Positions 37,199 through 46,609 of a stretch of DNA of 64,000 bases are shown one piece after another. The first letter of the stretch is position 1; every line of letters begins with the position of its first letter. Position numbers and translations under genes: made by a program. Source of the stretch: Ornithinimicrobium humiphilum (GTDB lineage: Bacteria > Actinomycetota > Actinomycetes > Actinomycetales > Dermatophilaceae); NCBI RefSeq assembly GCF_006716885.1, contig NZ_VFPU01000001.1, positions 2,728,001 to 2,792,000 on the forward strand. Direction: 5' to 3'. The notes beneath the pieces were generated by a model, which was given only the letters and a program-made list of their open reading frames with translations, made no database searches and was not told the origin of the DNA.

Positions 37199-39049
37199 TC
37201 AGGGCACCTGCGGGAGCCGGGTGGTCAGCCAGTGCTGGGCCGACCGCACGACCTGGAAGGCGTCGCGCAGGTGACGACGGTCGAGGCTGCCGAGGGTGGA
37301 GGGGTTGAGGTGGTTGTCCGGCGTCAGCCCCTGCCGGGCCTGCTCGGCCTGGTGCCGCAGCCGCAGGTAGGACATGAGCTCGAAGGCGTCGATGAGGTCG
37401 GTGGCCGCCTCCGCCGAGAGCACGCCGCGGGCGCGCGCCACGGCGAGCCGCTCGGAGGTCGGCAGCACCGGCGAGGCGGCGCGCAGCGCGTGCACGCGCG
37501 CGATCTGCACCACGGCGGAGATGCCGCGCTTGATGTCGAGGGTGTCCCGGTGCTCGCCGGCGTCCTCCAGCACGAAGCCGCGGAAGAAGCCGATCGGCGG
37601 GCGCTGCCTGGCCGCCTGGCCGGTGAGGTAGGCCAGCAGCAGCTCCGACCGCGACCCGAGGGCGACGACGTCGTCGCGCAGGGCGGTGACGAGCGCGGTG
37701 TCGCCGTGGACCGGCCGCATGTCGTAGAAGATCGCCGCGGCGAGCACGGCGTCGGGCTCCGGCTCGTGGGACCAGCGGCCGAACTCCCGCCGCCATCCCC
37801 GGGCGGTGGTGCGCCAGCGCGGGTTGGTGGCCATGACGTCGCCGGGGCAGCGCTCGCGGCCGCAGGCCTCCAGCCCGGCGACCACGCGCTCGGCCAGCAT
37901 CCCCCACCACGGGTGGGAGGGGTCGGCGTCGTCGGCGAGCACCATCGCGTTGTCCTGGTCGCCGGCGAGCGCGAGCTCCTCCCGCGCCGCCGACCCCAGC
38001 GCCACCCAGCACCAGGACGCGGGCGCGGGACCGAGCTCGGCCTCGGCGATCTGGATCAGCCGCACCGTCAGGGCGTCGGTCAGCGCCGCGGTCACCCGTC
38101 CGATGTCGGCCGCGGTGGCGTCCTCCTGCACCAGCTGGTCGACGATGCGCGGCACACGCCCGGCCAGCCTCACCACCCCCTCGACGTCGGTCTGCCGCTC
38201 GAGGTCGGTGACGAGGTAGACCGGGTTGGAGCGCTCGAGCCGCACCAGGTCGGTGGTGGTGACCAGGCCCGCCACCGCGTCGTGCTCGTCGAGGACGGGC
38301 AGGTGGTGGATGTTGCGGCCGGTCATCTCCAGCAGGACCTCGAGCGCGAGCGCGTCGGCGCGGACCGTGACCGGGTCGGGCGTCATGACCTCCCGCACCG
38401 GGCGGTCGGGCGACACCTCGGCGGCGAGCACCCGCCTCCGCAGGTCGCGGTCGGTGAGGATGCCGACGAGGCGACCGTGCTCCATGAGCAGCAACGACGA
38501 CACCCCGGCCTCGGCCATCGCCCTGGCGGCCTCGGTGATCGACACGTCGGGCGAGGCCGTCACGGGCGTCACCCGCAGCAGGTCGCGGACCGACGTTCGG
38601 AAGACCGCCGAGCCCCGTTGCGGCTGCTGCAGCTGGCCGAGGGCCGAGCGCAGCCGCTCGCGGTGGGTGGCGGCGAAGTGGACGGCGACCGGCTCGTGCT
38701 GCTCGAGCAGGTCGTCGACGTAGGGCTGGGGGATGGTGATGAGGAGGGTGTCCTCGATGGCGGTGACGTCATATCTCGTCGGGGCCTTCTCGATGAGGGC
38801 GGACATCCCGAAGCACCCGCCGGCCCCGACCCGGTCGACGAGGCGGGTGCCGTCGGTGATGTCGACGGCGCCGGAGCGCACGACGAAGAGCCGGTCGTTG
38901 GTCAGCCCGGCGCGCAGCACGAGGCTGCCGCGCCGGGCGTAGCGCAGCGTGCAGCGCGTCGGGAGCTCGTCCAGGACGGTGCCGGGCAGGCTGTCGAAGG
39001 GCGGGTGGGCCGCGAGGAAGTCACGGACCTCGGCGAGCTCGACCTCCAT
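37199..39049 (-). CDS. cNMP-binding / double-CBS / DUF294 nucleotidyltransferase-like protein
   Basis: 616-residue cytoplasmic signalling protein. A cyclic-nucleotide-binding-like domain (about 10-125) is followed by two CBS domains (about 160-215 and 225-280, with MTPDPVTVRADA), a DUF294 nucleotidyltransferase-like domain (GSAAREELALAGDQDNAM, about 350-368) and the DUF294 C-terminal helical domain. The architecture resembles GlnD-like signal transferases, but the substrate is unknown. In line with menG upstream (27-base gap) and the exonuclease downstream. Confidence 0.85.
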   Translation of the reverse strand: MEVELAEVRDFLAAHPPFDSLPGTVLDELPTRCTLRYARRGSLVLRAGLTNDRLFVVRSGAVDITDGTRLVDRVGAGGCFGMSALIEKAPTRYDVTAIEDTLLITIPQPYVDDLLEQHEPVAVHFAATHRERLRSALGQLQQPQRGSAVFRTSVRDLLRVTPVTASPDVSITEAARAMAEAGVSSLLLMEHGRLVGILTDRDLRRRVLAAEVSPDRPVREVMTPDPVTVRADALALEVLLEMTGRNIHHLPVLDEHDAVAGLVTTTDLVRLERSNPVYLVTDLERQTDVEGVVRLAGRVPRIVDQLVQEDATAADIGRVTAALTDALTVRLIQIAEAELGPAPASWCWVALGSAAREELALAGDQDNAMVLADDADPSHPWWGMLAERVVAGLEACGRERCPGDVMATNPRWRTTARGWRREFGRWSHEPEPDAVLAAAIFYDMRPVHGDTALVTALRDDVVALGSRSELLLAYLTGQAARQRPPIGFFRGFVLEDAGEHRDTLDIKRGISAVVQIARVHALRAASPVLPTSERLAVARARGVLSAEAATDLIDAFELMSYLRLRHQAEQARQGLTPDNHLNPSTLGSLDRRHLRDAFQVVRSAQHWLTTRLPQVP

Positions 39050-39076
39050 GTCGTCCCCTGCCCTTCCGCCCCGGGC

Positions 39077-39796
39077 TCAGCTCAGCGGACCCGGCCGGTC
39101 CGGGGCCACCGCGTGGTGGATCGCGGCGATGCCCCCGGTGAGGTTGCGCCAGCGCACCTGCTGCCAGCCCGCGTCGCGGACGCGCTCGGCGAGCGCCTTC
39201 TGGTCGGGCCACTCGCGGATGGTCTCGGTCAGGTAGACGTAGGAGTCGGGGTTGGAGCTCACCCGGCGCGCCACCGCGGGCAGCGCCCGCAGCACGACCT
39301 GGTCGTAGACGGTCGAGAGGACCGGCACCACCGGCTGGGAGAACTCGCAGACGACGAGCCGCCCGCCCGGGCGCACCACGCGCAGGAAGTCGCGCAGCGC
39401 GGCGTCCACGTCGGCGACGTTGCGCAGGCCGAAGCTGATCGTCACGACGTCGAAGGACCCGTCGGCGAAGGGCAGCGACATGGCGTCGGCGGCCGTGAAG
39501 GGCAGGTCGGGCCGGCGGCGGTAGCCCTCGCGCAGCATGCCCAGGGAGAAGTCGGCGGGCACGACCTGCACGCCCCGGTCGGCGTAGGGCTCGCTCGAGG
39601 TGCCGGTGCCCGCGGCGATGTCGAGGACCCGCTCCCCCGGCCGCGCGGCGACGGCCCTGGCCACCGAGCGGCGCCACAGGTGGTCGATGCCACCGGTCAG
39701 CACGGTGTTGGTCAGGTCGTAGCGGCGGGCGACGTCGTCGAACATCTCGGCGACCTCGTGCGGCAACTTGTCGAGACTGGCGCGCGACGGGCTCAT
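39077..39796 (-). CDS. menG: demethylmenaquinone methyltransferase
   Basis: 239-residue SAM-dependent methyltransferase of the UbiE/MenG family, last step of menaquinone synthesis. SAM motif [17 protein letters not shown], the family block [36 protein letters not shown] (seen from ISFGLRN to CEFSQP), and a C-terminal [13 protein letters not shown] at 39796 fits GGAGG nine bases upstream; an ATG at 39805 overlaps that site. Divergent from menF across 38 bases. Confidence 0.94.
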   Translation of the reverse strand: MSPSRASLDKLPHEVAEMFDDVARRYDLTNTVLTGGIDHLWRRSVARAVAARPGERVLDIAAGTGTSSEPYADRGVQVVPADFSLGMLREGYRRRPDLPFTAADAMSLPFADGSFDVVTISFGLRNVADVDAALRDFLRVVRPGGRLVVCEFSQPVVPVLSTVYDQVVLRALPAVARRVSSNPDSYVYLTETIREWPDQKALAERVRDAGWQQVRWRNLTGGIAAIHHAVAPDRPGPLS

Positions 39797-39820
39797 GACC
39801 ACCATCCTCCCAGACCCACC

Positions 39821-39826
39821 TACAGT
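39821..39826 (+). promoter_or_regulatory. candidate -10 element of menF, leaderless
   Basis: TACAGT ends eight bases before the GTG of menF. No Shine-Dalgarno is present. The short gap is shared with the divergent menG promoter. Confidence 0.4.
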
Positions 39827-39834
39827 GGTGGCCC

Positions 39835-41157
39835 GTGCCGTCCAATCCGCTGCCCTCCCGCCTGCGCGTCCGCACCGTCCCCGTGGACGTCACCGGCGAC
39901 CTGCTGACCCGGATCCCGGACGAGGTCGACCCGCGCGAGGTCGTCACCTGGCTCCGCGAGGGCGACGGCATGGTCGGCTGGGGTCGCGCGGTGACCGTGC
40001 GGACCTCCGGTCCCGCCCGCTTCGCCGACGCCGAGTCCTGGTGGGACCGGGTCCGCGAGCTCGCCGAGGTCGAGGACGAGGTCCGCGACGCCGGCAGCGG
40101 GCTGGTCGCCTTCGGCTCCTTCGCCTACTCCCCCGCCTCGGCCGACGAGAGCGTGCTCACGGTGCCGCGCGTGGTCGTCGGGCGCCGGGACGGCCAGGGC
40201 TGGGTCACCCACGTCGTCCTCGACGACGAGCCGTGGCCGCCGGCCCATCCCGCCGAGATGCTGGCCCGCTCCAACCCGCGGATCGACGAGCTCGACCCGG
40301 TCGTCGAGACCCCCGGCACCGTGCCGGCCGAGCGCTGGCCCGAGGTCGTCGGCCGCGCCGTCGAGCGCATCACCTCCGGCGCCGTGGAGAAGGTCGTGCT
40401 CGCCCGCGACGTCACGGTGCGCCACCGCGACGGCGACGTCGTCCGCGTCGCCCCGGTGCTGGAGCGGCTGCAGCGGCGCTATGCCGCCACCTGGACCTTC
40501 GCCGTCGACGGCCTCGTCGGCGCCACCCCGGAGATGCTCGTGCGGCTGCAGGGCGGACGCGCCCGGTCCCGGGTGCTGGCCGGCACGATCCGCCGCGGCG
40601 CCGCCGCCCTGCACGAGACCCCGCAGGGCGACCCCGAGCATCCCGTGGACCCGCGGCTGCGCCTGGTGAGCAGCGAGAAGGACCTGGACGAGCACGCCTA
40701 CGCCGTGCGCTCCGTCGTGGAGGCCCTCGCCCCGCACTGCTCCGACCTGCAGGTCCCGACGGCGCCCTACGTCCTGGAGCTGCCGGACGTCTACCACCTG
40801 GCCACCGACCTCACCGGTCGGATGCGCAGCGGCGCCACCTCGCTGCGGCTGGCCGCCGCCCTCCACCCGTCCGCCGCGATCTGCGGCACCCCGACCGCGG
40901 CCGCGGCAGCGGTCATCGCCGAGCTGGAGGGCATGGACCGGGGTCGCTACTCCGGCCCGGTCGGCTGGGTGGACGGGGACGGCGACGGCGACTGGGGCAT
41001 CGCGCTGCGCTGCGGCGAGCTCGCTCCCGACCGCCGCTCGCTGCGGATCTTCGCCGGCGGCGGCATCGTCGCGGCCTCCAACCCGCACGCCGAGCTCGCC
41101 GAGACCGAGGTCAAGCTCACCGCGATGCGTCACGCCCTGGGCCTCGCGACGCGCTGA
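39835..41157 (+). CDS. menF: isochorismate synthase
   Basis: 440-residue chorismate-utilising enzyme that makes isochorismate for menaquinone. Conserved blocks: [58 protein letters not shown] and [12 protein letters not shown]. menD, the next enzyme, is 3.6 kb downstream on the other strand, and menG is adjacent, which favours menaquinone over siderophore synthesis. GTG start just after a -10 element. Confidence 0.92.
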   Translation: MPSNPLPSRLRVRTVPVDVTGDLLTRIPDEVDPREVVTWLREGDGMVGWGRAVTVRTSGPARFADAESWWDRVRELAEVEDEVRDAGSGLVAFGSFAYSPASADESVLTVPRVVVGRRDGQGWVTHVVLDDEPWPPAHPAEMLARSNPRIDELDPVVETPGTVPAERWPEVVGRAVERITSGAVEKVVLARDVTVRHRDGDVVRVAPVLERLQRRYAATWTFAVDGLVGATPEMLVRLQGGRARSRVLAGTIRRGAAALHETPQGDPEHPVDPRLRLVSSEKDLDEHAYAVRSVVEALAPHCSDLQVPTAPYVLELPDVYHLATDLTGRMRSGATSLRLAAALHPSAAICGTPTAAAAAVIAELEGMDRGRYSGPVGWVDGDGDGDWGIALRCGELAPDRRSLRIFAGGGIVAASNPHAELAETEVKLTAMRHALGLATR

Positions 41158-41181
41158 CCCGACCCGCCCGCGCCCGTGGGG

Positions 41182-41187
41182 CAGGAT
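41182..41187 (+). promoter_or_regulatory. candidate -10 element, leaderless
   Basis: CAGGAT ends seven bases before the ATG at 41195 of the acetyltransferase gene; the same hexamer and spacing occur before the fructosamine-kinase-like gene at 2.47 kb. Confidence 0.35.
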
Positions 41188-41194
41188 GGGGCCG

Positions 41195-41704
41195 ATGAGC
41201 CTGGTCCTGCGTCCGCCGACCGTCGACGACGAGGAGCCCCTGCGCGCCCTGCACGCCGAGCTGCTGCCCGAGGGGTTCGAGGTGCTGCTCGCCGAGGGCA
41301 CCTGGTCCGAGATCCTGGCCCAGGTGCGTCGCGAGGCCGAGGGGACCGACCTGCCCGAGGGACGGGTGCCGGCCGACTTCCTCGTCGCCGAGGTCGACGG
41401 GGAGATCGTGGGGCGGGTCTCGATCCGCCACCGCCTCACCCCCTTCCTGCTCGCCGAGGGCGGCCACGTGGGGTATGCCGTGGCACCGGCCCACCGCCGC
41501 CGCGGCCACGCCACGGAGATGCTGCGGCAGTCCGTGGCCCGGCTCGCCGCGCTCGGCGTGGACCGGGTGCTCGTGACCTGCGACGACGACAACCTGGCGT
41601 CGGCGCGCACGATCGAGGCCAACGGCGGGGTCCTCGAGGACGTCGTCCCCACGGGCCCCGGCCGCCCGGCGAAGCGCCGCTACTGGATCGACGCCTCGCG
41701 CTGA
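41195..41704 (+). CDS. GNAT-family N-acetyltransferase
   Basis: 169-residue GCN5-related acetyltransferase. The acetyl-CoA loop is HVGYAVAPAHRRRGHATEML (about residues 91-110), and VTCDDDNLASARTIEANGG is the usual beta5-helix region. Substrate unknown. ATG at 41195 preferred over one nine bases upstream. The coding strand carries an exact GTATGCCGTG decamer at 41473 inside the acetyl-CoA loop. Overlaps the convergent MFS gene by 25 bases. Confidence 0.85.
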   Translation: MSLVLRPPTVDDEEPLRALHAELLPEGFEVLLAEGTWSEILAQVRREAEGTDLPEGRVPADFLVAEVDGEIVGRVSIRHRLTPFLLAEGGHVGYAVAPAHRRRGHATEMLRQSVARLAALGVDRVLVTCDDDNLASARTIEANGGVLEDVVPTGPGRPAKRRYWIDASR

Positions 41705-42870
41705 CGCCGGCGCGAGCGCTCGCGCATGACGGGCGCCAGCGCCGACATGAGCAGCAGGAAGCCGACGACGAGCAGCAGCGCCCGGTCCAGGCCGACGACC
41801 TCGGCGAGCACGCCGATGCTCGGCCCGCCGAAGAGGAAGGCGCCGTAGGCCACCGTCGAGACCGTGGTGATCGCGCGGTTGCCCCGTCCGGGCACCTCGC
41901 CGGCCGCGGACATCGCGGCGGGGAAGATCGTCGAGATCCCCAACCCCCACAGCAGCGCACCGACGAGGGCGAGCACCAGCGAGGGGGCGCTGGCGACGAG
42001 GATGATGCCGGCCGCGGACAGCAGGCCGCCGCCGCGCACCAGCACGGCCCGGCCGAAGCGGTCGATGACCGGCCCGCCGACGACCCGCCCCACGGTCATC
42101 GTCACGTTGAAGGCCGTCAGCACCAGCGCGCCCCAGGCCTCGGGGGCGGCGTGCACGTCGACCAGCACCAGGGCCAGCCAGTCGTTGGCCGCGCCCTCCC
42201 CCAGCGCCGCGGACAGGCAGACCAGACCGATGAGCACCTCGACCCCGGTCAGGCCGCGGCGGGCGACCGGCCCGGTCTCCTCGTCCCCACGCTCCTCGAC
42301 GTGCTCCTCCGGCACGAAGCGCGCCGCCCCGAGCAGGGCGACGACCGCTGCCGCGGCGGCCACGACCGGCAGCTGCATCAGACCGACCCCGCGCCAGGCC
42401 GCGAGGGCCCCGATCCCGGCCCCGACGACCGCGCCGGCGGAGAACGCCGCGTGGAAGTAGGGCATCCAGGACCGGCCCCGCTGCCGTTCGACGTGCGTGG
42501 CCTGGATGTTCATCCCCACGTCCCACACCCCCACCGCCGTGCCCGTGAGCGTGAGCGTGAGCAGCAGGAGCGGCACGGACGGCACCAGGGACAGCGCGGC
42601 ATATCCGGTGCAGGCGAGCACGACGCAGGCGCTGACCACGCGCCGGCTGCCGAAGCGGTCGACGAGGCGTCCCGTGAACGGCATGGCCAGCAGGGAGCCC
42701 AGTCCCATGCCCATGAGGGCGATGCCGAGCTGCGCCTTGTCGGCACCGATCGCGTCACGCAGGGCGGGCACCCGCGCGAGCGCCTGGCCCATCGCCAGAC
42801 CGGCGGCGGCGAAGACGACGAGCACAGCGGGGACGGAGCCCGGGCGCACCGGGACGGGGCGGGTGGGCAC
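41680..42870 (-). CDS. MFS transporter
   Basis: 396-residue major facilitator with 12 hydrophobic segments. GRLVDRFGSRRVV is the loop 2-3 motif and GGPVIDRFGRAVLV its repeat in the second half. A long loop between TM6 and TM7 is charged (EEHVEERGDEET). No substrate can be assigned. GTG at 42870 fits GAGGAGG five bases upstream; the frame continues further up but as an Arg/Pro-rich shadow. Convergent with the acetyltransferase gene. Confidence 0.83.
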   Translation of the reverse strand: MPTRPVPVRPGSVPAVLVVFAAAGLAMGQALARVPALRDAIGADKAQLGIALMGMGLGSLLAMPFTGRLVDRFGSRRVVSACVVLACTGYAALSLVPSVPLLLLTLTLTGTAVGVWDVGMNIQATHVERQRGRSWMPYFHAAFSAGAVVGAGIGALAAWRGVGLMQLPVVAAAAAVVALLGAARFVPEEHVEERGDEETGPVARRGLTGVEVLIGLVCLSAALGEGAANDWLALVLVDVHAAPEAWGALVLTAFNVTMTVGRVVGGPVIDRFGRAVLVRGGGLLSAAGIILVASAPSLVLALVGALLWGLGISTIFPAAMSAAGEVPGRGNRAITTVSTVAYGAFLFGGPSIGVLAEVVGLDRALLLVVGFLLLMSALAPVMRERSRRRQREASIQ

Positions 42871-42906
42871 GGGTCCTCCTCGGACGGGTCGGGGCAGGCC
42901 GCCAGG

Positions 42907-42916
42907 GTATGCCGTG
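42907..42916 (+). repeat. GTATGCCGTG dispersed decamer, intergenic copy
   Basis: Exact copy in the 95-base divergent gap between the MFS gene and the Eis-like gene. Confidence 0.7.
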
Positions 42917-42953
42917 CGCCGCAAACCGGTGGCACGCGAGGTCGGGCGGCCGC

Positions 42954-42959
42954 CAGACT
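42954..42959 (+). promoter_or_regulatory. candidate -10 element, leaderless
   Basis: CAGACT ends six bases before the GTG at 42966 of the Eis-like gene, with no Shine-Dalgarno. Confidence 0.4.
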
Positions 42960-42965
42960 GGCCCG

Positions 42966-44267
42966 GTGAGCGACGACCCGACGATGACCGACCTGACACC
43001 CCAGGACTACCCGCGCATCCAGGAGCTGGAGGACCTGGTCTGGTTCGAGACGGTGCCCGGCCAGGTGCCGGACGACCTGCGCGACCACCTCGACCTGCGC
43101 CACGCCCGTGCGATCGAGCGCTCCGGCGACCCGCTGCCGGGCGAGGCGGCCGGGGACCGGCCCCCGCTGATCGGGATCTACAGCGCCTACGACATGGCGG
43201 TCACCGTCCCGGGTCCGTCGGGCAGCCTCACGCGGGTCCCGATGGACGGCCTGACCTGGGTCGGCATCCACCCCGACCACCGGCGCCGCGGCCTGCTCAC
43301 CCGGATGATGAAGGACCACCTGCACCGGGTGCACGACCGCGGCGAGTGCGCGGTCGCGGGCCTGCACGCCTCCGAGGCCGGGATCTACGGCCGCTTCGGC
43401 TACGGCTGCGCGACGCTCGACGTCGCGCTGACGCTGGGCCGTGGCACGCAGCTGCGCGCCCCGGCGGCGGTCGCCGTGGCCGCCGACGACGTGCAGGTGC
43501 ACCTCGTCACGCTGCCGACCCCGGAGGGGACGACCGCCCTGCACGAGGCGCACCTGGCGAGCGCCGCCTCGACGCTGGGCGCGGTCACGCGGCCCGACGC
43601 CATGGCCACCTCCTGGTGGCGCGACTATCCGAAGGCCCGTGGCTCGAAGGAGCCGCGACGCCTCCTGCTCGCCCGCCGCGACGGGCACCTCACGGGCTAT
43701 GCCGCCTTCCGGCGCGAGAGCAAGTGGCAGGACGAGATGCCCCAGGGCACGGTCCAGGTCGCCGAGCTGGGCGCGTCCGACTCCCCCACGCTGCTGGCCC
43801 TGGCGCGCCGGCTCGTGAACTTCGACCTCACCGGCAAGGTCGTGCTGTGGAACCGCTCGGTCGACGACCCGCTGCTGTGGTGGGCCGGCGGCCCGCGACC
43901 GTCGGGGGTCAAGGTCCACGACTCGCTGTGGCTGCGGCTCGTGGACCTGCCCCGGGCGCTGACCGAGCGCGGCTACGCCCAGGCCTGCGACCTCGTCGTC
44001 GAGGTCGAGGACGAGGTCTGCCCGTGGAACGCCGGCCGCTGGCGCCTCACGGTCGGCGAGGACGGCACCGCGAGCTGCACCGCCACGCAGGACGAGCCCG
44101 ACCTGACGGTGCCCGTCGCCGTGCTCGGCGCGGCCTACGCCGGCGGGCGCCCCGTCGCGGCGCTGCTCCCGGCGCTGGGTGGCACCGAGCACACGCCCGG
44201 CGCGGTCCGCCGGCTGTCGCGGACGATGCTGGCCGACACCGCGCCCTACGGGGCGATCGGCTTCTAG
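42966..44267 (+). CDS. Eis-like GNAT acetyltransferase
   Basis: 433-residue protein with the three-part Eis layout: an N-terminal GNAT domain with WVGIHPDHRRRGLLTRMM as acetyl-CoA loop (about 98-115), a second degenerate GNAT domain, and a C-terminal SCP2-like domain ending in Phe whose carboxylate acts as base in Eis. Eis enzymes acetylate amines, including aminoglycosides and host proteins in mycobacteria; in this environmental-looking genome the substrate is open. Its TAG stop lies in a CTAG shared with the convergent RidA gene. Confidence 0.85.
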   Translation: MSDDPTMTDLTPQDYPRIQELEDLVWFETVPGQVPDDLRDHLDLRHARAIERSGDPLPGEAAGDRPPLIGIYSAYDMAVTVPGPSGSLTRVPMDGLTWVGIHPDHRRRGLLTRMMKDHLHRVHDRGECAVAGLHASEAGIYGRFGYGCATLDVALTLGRGTQLRAPAAVAVAADDVQVHLVTLPTPEGTTALHEAHLASAASTLGAVTRPDAMATSWWRDYPKARGSKEPRRLLLARRDGHLTGYAAFRRESKWQDEMPQGTVQVAELGASDSPTLLALARRLVNFDLTGKVVLWNRSVDDPLLWWAGGPRPSGVKVHDSLWLRLVDLPRALTERGYAQACDLVVEVEDEVCPWNAGRWRLTVGEDGTASCTATQDEPDLTVPVAVLGAAYAGGRPVAALLPALGGTEHTPGAVRRLSRTMLADTAPYGAIGF

Positions 44268-44671
44268 GCCCGTCCGGGCGGCAGCGCGGCCACCGCGCTC
44301 AGCTCGAGGAGCGCACCCGGCACCGTGAGCCCCGCCACCAGCGCGGCGGTGACCAGGGGCGGCGCGCCCGGGCGGGCCAGCCGCGGCCCGACGACCGCGT
44401 AGGCCTCCCGCACGTCCGCACGGGGGTCGAGCAGCACGGTCCACTGCACGACGTCGTCGAGGGTGGCCCCGGCCGCGGCCAGGGCCACCTCGGCGTTGTC
44501 GAGGGCGTGGGCCGCCTGGGCCGCGACGCCTCCGGGGACGACCTGACCGGTCTCGTCGACGCCGTTCTGACCGCCGAGGTAGATCGTGGTCGACCCGGGC
44601 GGCACGACGGCCACGTGGCTGAAGGCCGGGCTCGTCACCAGCCCGGCCGGCTGCAGCAGCTGGATGTCCAT
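44264..44671 (-). CDS. RidA-family protein
   Basis: 135-residue YjgF/YER057c/UK114-family protein. Pattern IYLGGQNGVDETGQVVPGG, AHALDNAEVALAAAGATLDDVV, and a C-terminal VPGALLELSAVAALP. The deaminase Arg usually seen near residue 105 (in an R-x-A/C context) is not evident, so enamine/imine deaminase activity is uncertain. Convergent with the Eis-like gene; both stop codons lie in the same CTAG. Confidence 0.85.
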   Translation of the reverse strand: MDIQLLQPAGLVTSPAFSHVAVVPPGSTTIYLGGQNGVDETGQVVPGGVAAQAAHALDNAEVALAAAGATLDDVVQWTVLLDPRADVREAYAVVGPRLARPGAPPLVTAALVAGLTVPGALLELSAVAALPPGRA

Positions 44672-44760
44672 GACCCCAGGGTGCCTCCCGTGGCGGACAG
44701 GTCCGGTCCGCGTTGGCGCGTGCCGCAGGGCACCCCGTCCGGACCCGGGGGTGGCGCCCG

Positions 44761-46482
44761 TCAGCGGAGCCGGTCGCGCAGGGCGCGGTGGCCGGCGCGG
44801 TCCACCCGGACCTCGAGCACCCGCAGCCCGCGGGCCGGCTCCGCCAGCAGGTCGGACAGGTGGTCCAGCGACCGGACCCGGGTGTGCGCGACGTGGTGGG
44901 CGGCGCACAGGGCGGCCAGCTCGGTGCCGTGCGGCGTGCCGAAGATCCGCTCGGTGGCCGCGGCGGCGCCCTCGCCCGCCGACCGGTCGGGCTCGCCGTA
45001 CTCGAGCGTGGAGAAGATGCCGCCCCCGTCGTCGTTGACGACGACCAGGGTCAGGTCCGGGCGGGGCTCCGCGGGGCCGACGAGCAGCCCGTTGGCGTCG
45101 TGGAGGAAGGTCAGGTCGCCGAGGAGGGCGACCGTCCGGCCGGGGTGGCACAGGGCCACACCGACGGCGGTGGACACCGTGCCGTCGATGCCGGCCAGCC
45201 CGCGGGAGGCGACCACCCGGGCACGCTCGACGGCGCCCGGGTCGAGGACCAGGGCGAGGTCGCGCGGGGCGTTGCTCGAGCCGAGCACCAGAGCGTCCTC
45301 GGCGGACAGCGCGTGGGCGACGACGGAGGCGACGCCGGGGCCGGTCAGCGGCGCGTCGGGTCCCGTGTCGAGGGCGGCAGCCTCCCGCACGCGAGGCGTG
45401 AGTGCCCGGCCCGCCTCCTGCCAGGCGTCCACCCAGGCGTCGGCACCGTCGGCGCGCGGCGTCGGCTCTCTCAGGACGTCGGTGGGATGCACGCGGTGGA
45501 CCACGTGACCGGGATCGGTCCACCGCGGCAGGGCCGAGACCTGCTCGACCCGCGTGCCCGGCCGGCGCGACAGCGCGCCGAGCTCGCGGAAGAGCGTCAG
45601 CCGTCCCACGACCACGACGCGGTCCGGCACGAGGTGGGCGAGATCGGGTGCGCCCGTGGCCACCCGCCCCGCCACCAGGACGCCGTGCGGCACCACGGTC
45701 GCTCCCGACGGCAGCACCCCGAACGGCTCGGCGAGCACCGGCCAGCCGCACTCCGCCGCCCAGTCCAGGGCCCGGCTGGTCAGCCCCGCCGAGGGCAGGT
45801 CGCCGAGCAGGACGACGGTGCGCTCTCCCCCGGCGAGCGGCGCCGCCGCGGGCCGGGCGACGGGGGCCAGGTCCGTCCAGGGCCCGCCGTCGGCGCGCCC
45901 GGCAGGTGCTGACCGGTCGCTCGTCAGGTCGGGGGCCAGCGGGTCGCGGAAGGAGACGTTGAGGTGGGCCGGCCCGGCGGGCTCGTCCGGTCGGCCCCCC
46001 GCAGCGGCCAGGGCACGGCAGACCGAGGTCCGCCAGAAGCCGTTGGCGGCGTCGGAGACGGACTCGGGCGCGGGGAGGTCGGCCTCCCACCGCACCGCCG
46101 GGCCGAGGAGGCCGGGCTGGACCGTCGTCTGGTTGGCCCCGGTCCCTCGCAGCTCGGCGGGACGGTCGGCGGAGACGACGAGCAGGGGGACTCCGCCGTG
46201 GTGCGCCTCGAGCACCGCGGGGTGCAGGTTGGCGACCGCGGTGCCGGAGGTGGTGACGACGGGCACGGGCCGCCCGGAGGCGCGCGCCATACCGAGGGCC
46301 AGGAAGCCGGCCGAGCGCTCGTCGATCCGCACGTGGAGGCGGAGCCGGCCGGCCCGGTCGGCCTCCTCCAGGGCGTAGGCCAGCGGCGCCGAGCGCGAGC
46401 CCGGGCAGAGCACCGCCTCCTCGACCCCGCCACGCACCAGCTCGTCGACGAGCACGGTGGCCAGGGCGGTCGAGGGGTGCAC
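44761..46482 (-). CDS. menD: SEPHCHC synthase (menaquinone synthesis)
   Basis: 573-residue ThDP enzyme that joins 2-oxoglutarate-derived succinyl semialdehyde to isochorismate. N-terminal VLCPGSRSAPLAYAL, then HVRIDERSAGFLALG with the catalytic Glu, TSGTAVANLHPAVLEA, and the C-terminal cofactor block VVVNDDGGGIFS. GTG at 46482 (VHPSTALA) fits the conserved family start, with AGGA eight bases upstream. Gap to RidA, 89 bases, holds only weak GC dyads. Confidence 0.94.
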   Translation of the reverse strand: MHPSTALATVLVDELVRGGVEEAVLCPGSRSAPLAYALEEADRAGRLRLHVRIDERSAGFLALGMARASGRPVPVVTTSGTAVANLHPAVLEAHHGGVPLLVVSADRPAELRGTGANQTTVQPGLLGPAVRWEADLPAPESVSDAANGFWRTSVCRALAAAGGRPDEPAGPAHLNVSFRDPLAPDLTSDRSAPAGRADGGPWTDLAPVARPAAAPLAGGERTVVLLGDLPSAGLTSRALDWAAECGWPVLAEPFGVLPSGATVVPHGVLVAGRVATGAPDLAHLVPDRVVVVGRLTLFRELGALSRRPGTRVEQVSALPRWTDPGHVVHRVHPTDVLREPTPRADGADAWVDAWQEAGRALTPRVREAAALDTGPDAPLTGPGVASVVAHALSAEDALVLGSSNAPRDLALVLDPGAVERARVVASRGLAGIDGTVSTAVGVALCHPGRTVALLGDLTFLHDANGLLVGPAEPRPDLTLVVVNDDGGGIFSTLEYGEPDRSAGEGAAAATERIFGTPHGTELAALCAAHHVAHTRVRSLDHLSDLLAEPARGLRVLEVRVDRAGHRALRDRLR

Positions 46483-46596
46483 GGGGCGATCCTGCCACGG
46501 CCCGGCGGCCGGGACGGAGCGCGGGCGGGCCGCTGGACGGGCGCTGACCGCTCTGCCCCCGGGGCTCGCGCGGGACGGCGCGGCCGCACGCGCACG

Positions 46597-46602
46597 TAGA
46601 GT
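46597..46602 (+). promoter_or_regulatory. candidate -10 element, leaderless
   Basis: TAGAGT ends seven bases before the ATG at 46610 of the FGGY kinase gene. The rest of the 127-base divergent gap to menD shows nothing clear. Confidence 0.45.
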
Positions 46603-46609
46603 GCGTCCT

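Noticed and set aside
44264..44671. RidA as a proven imine deaminase
   Set aside because: The usual catalytic Arg context is not evident, so only the family was named.
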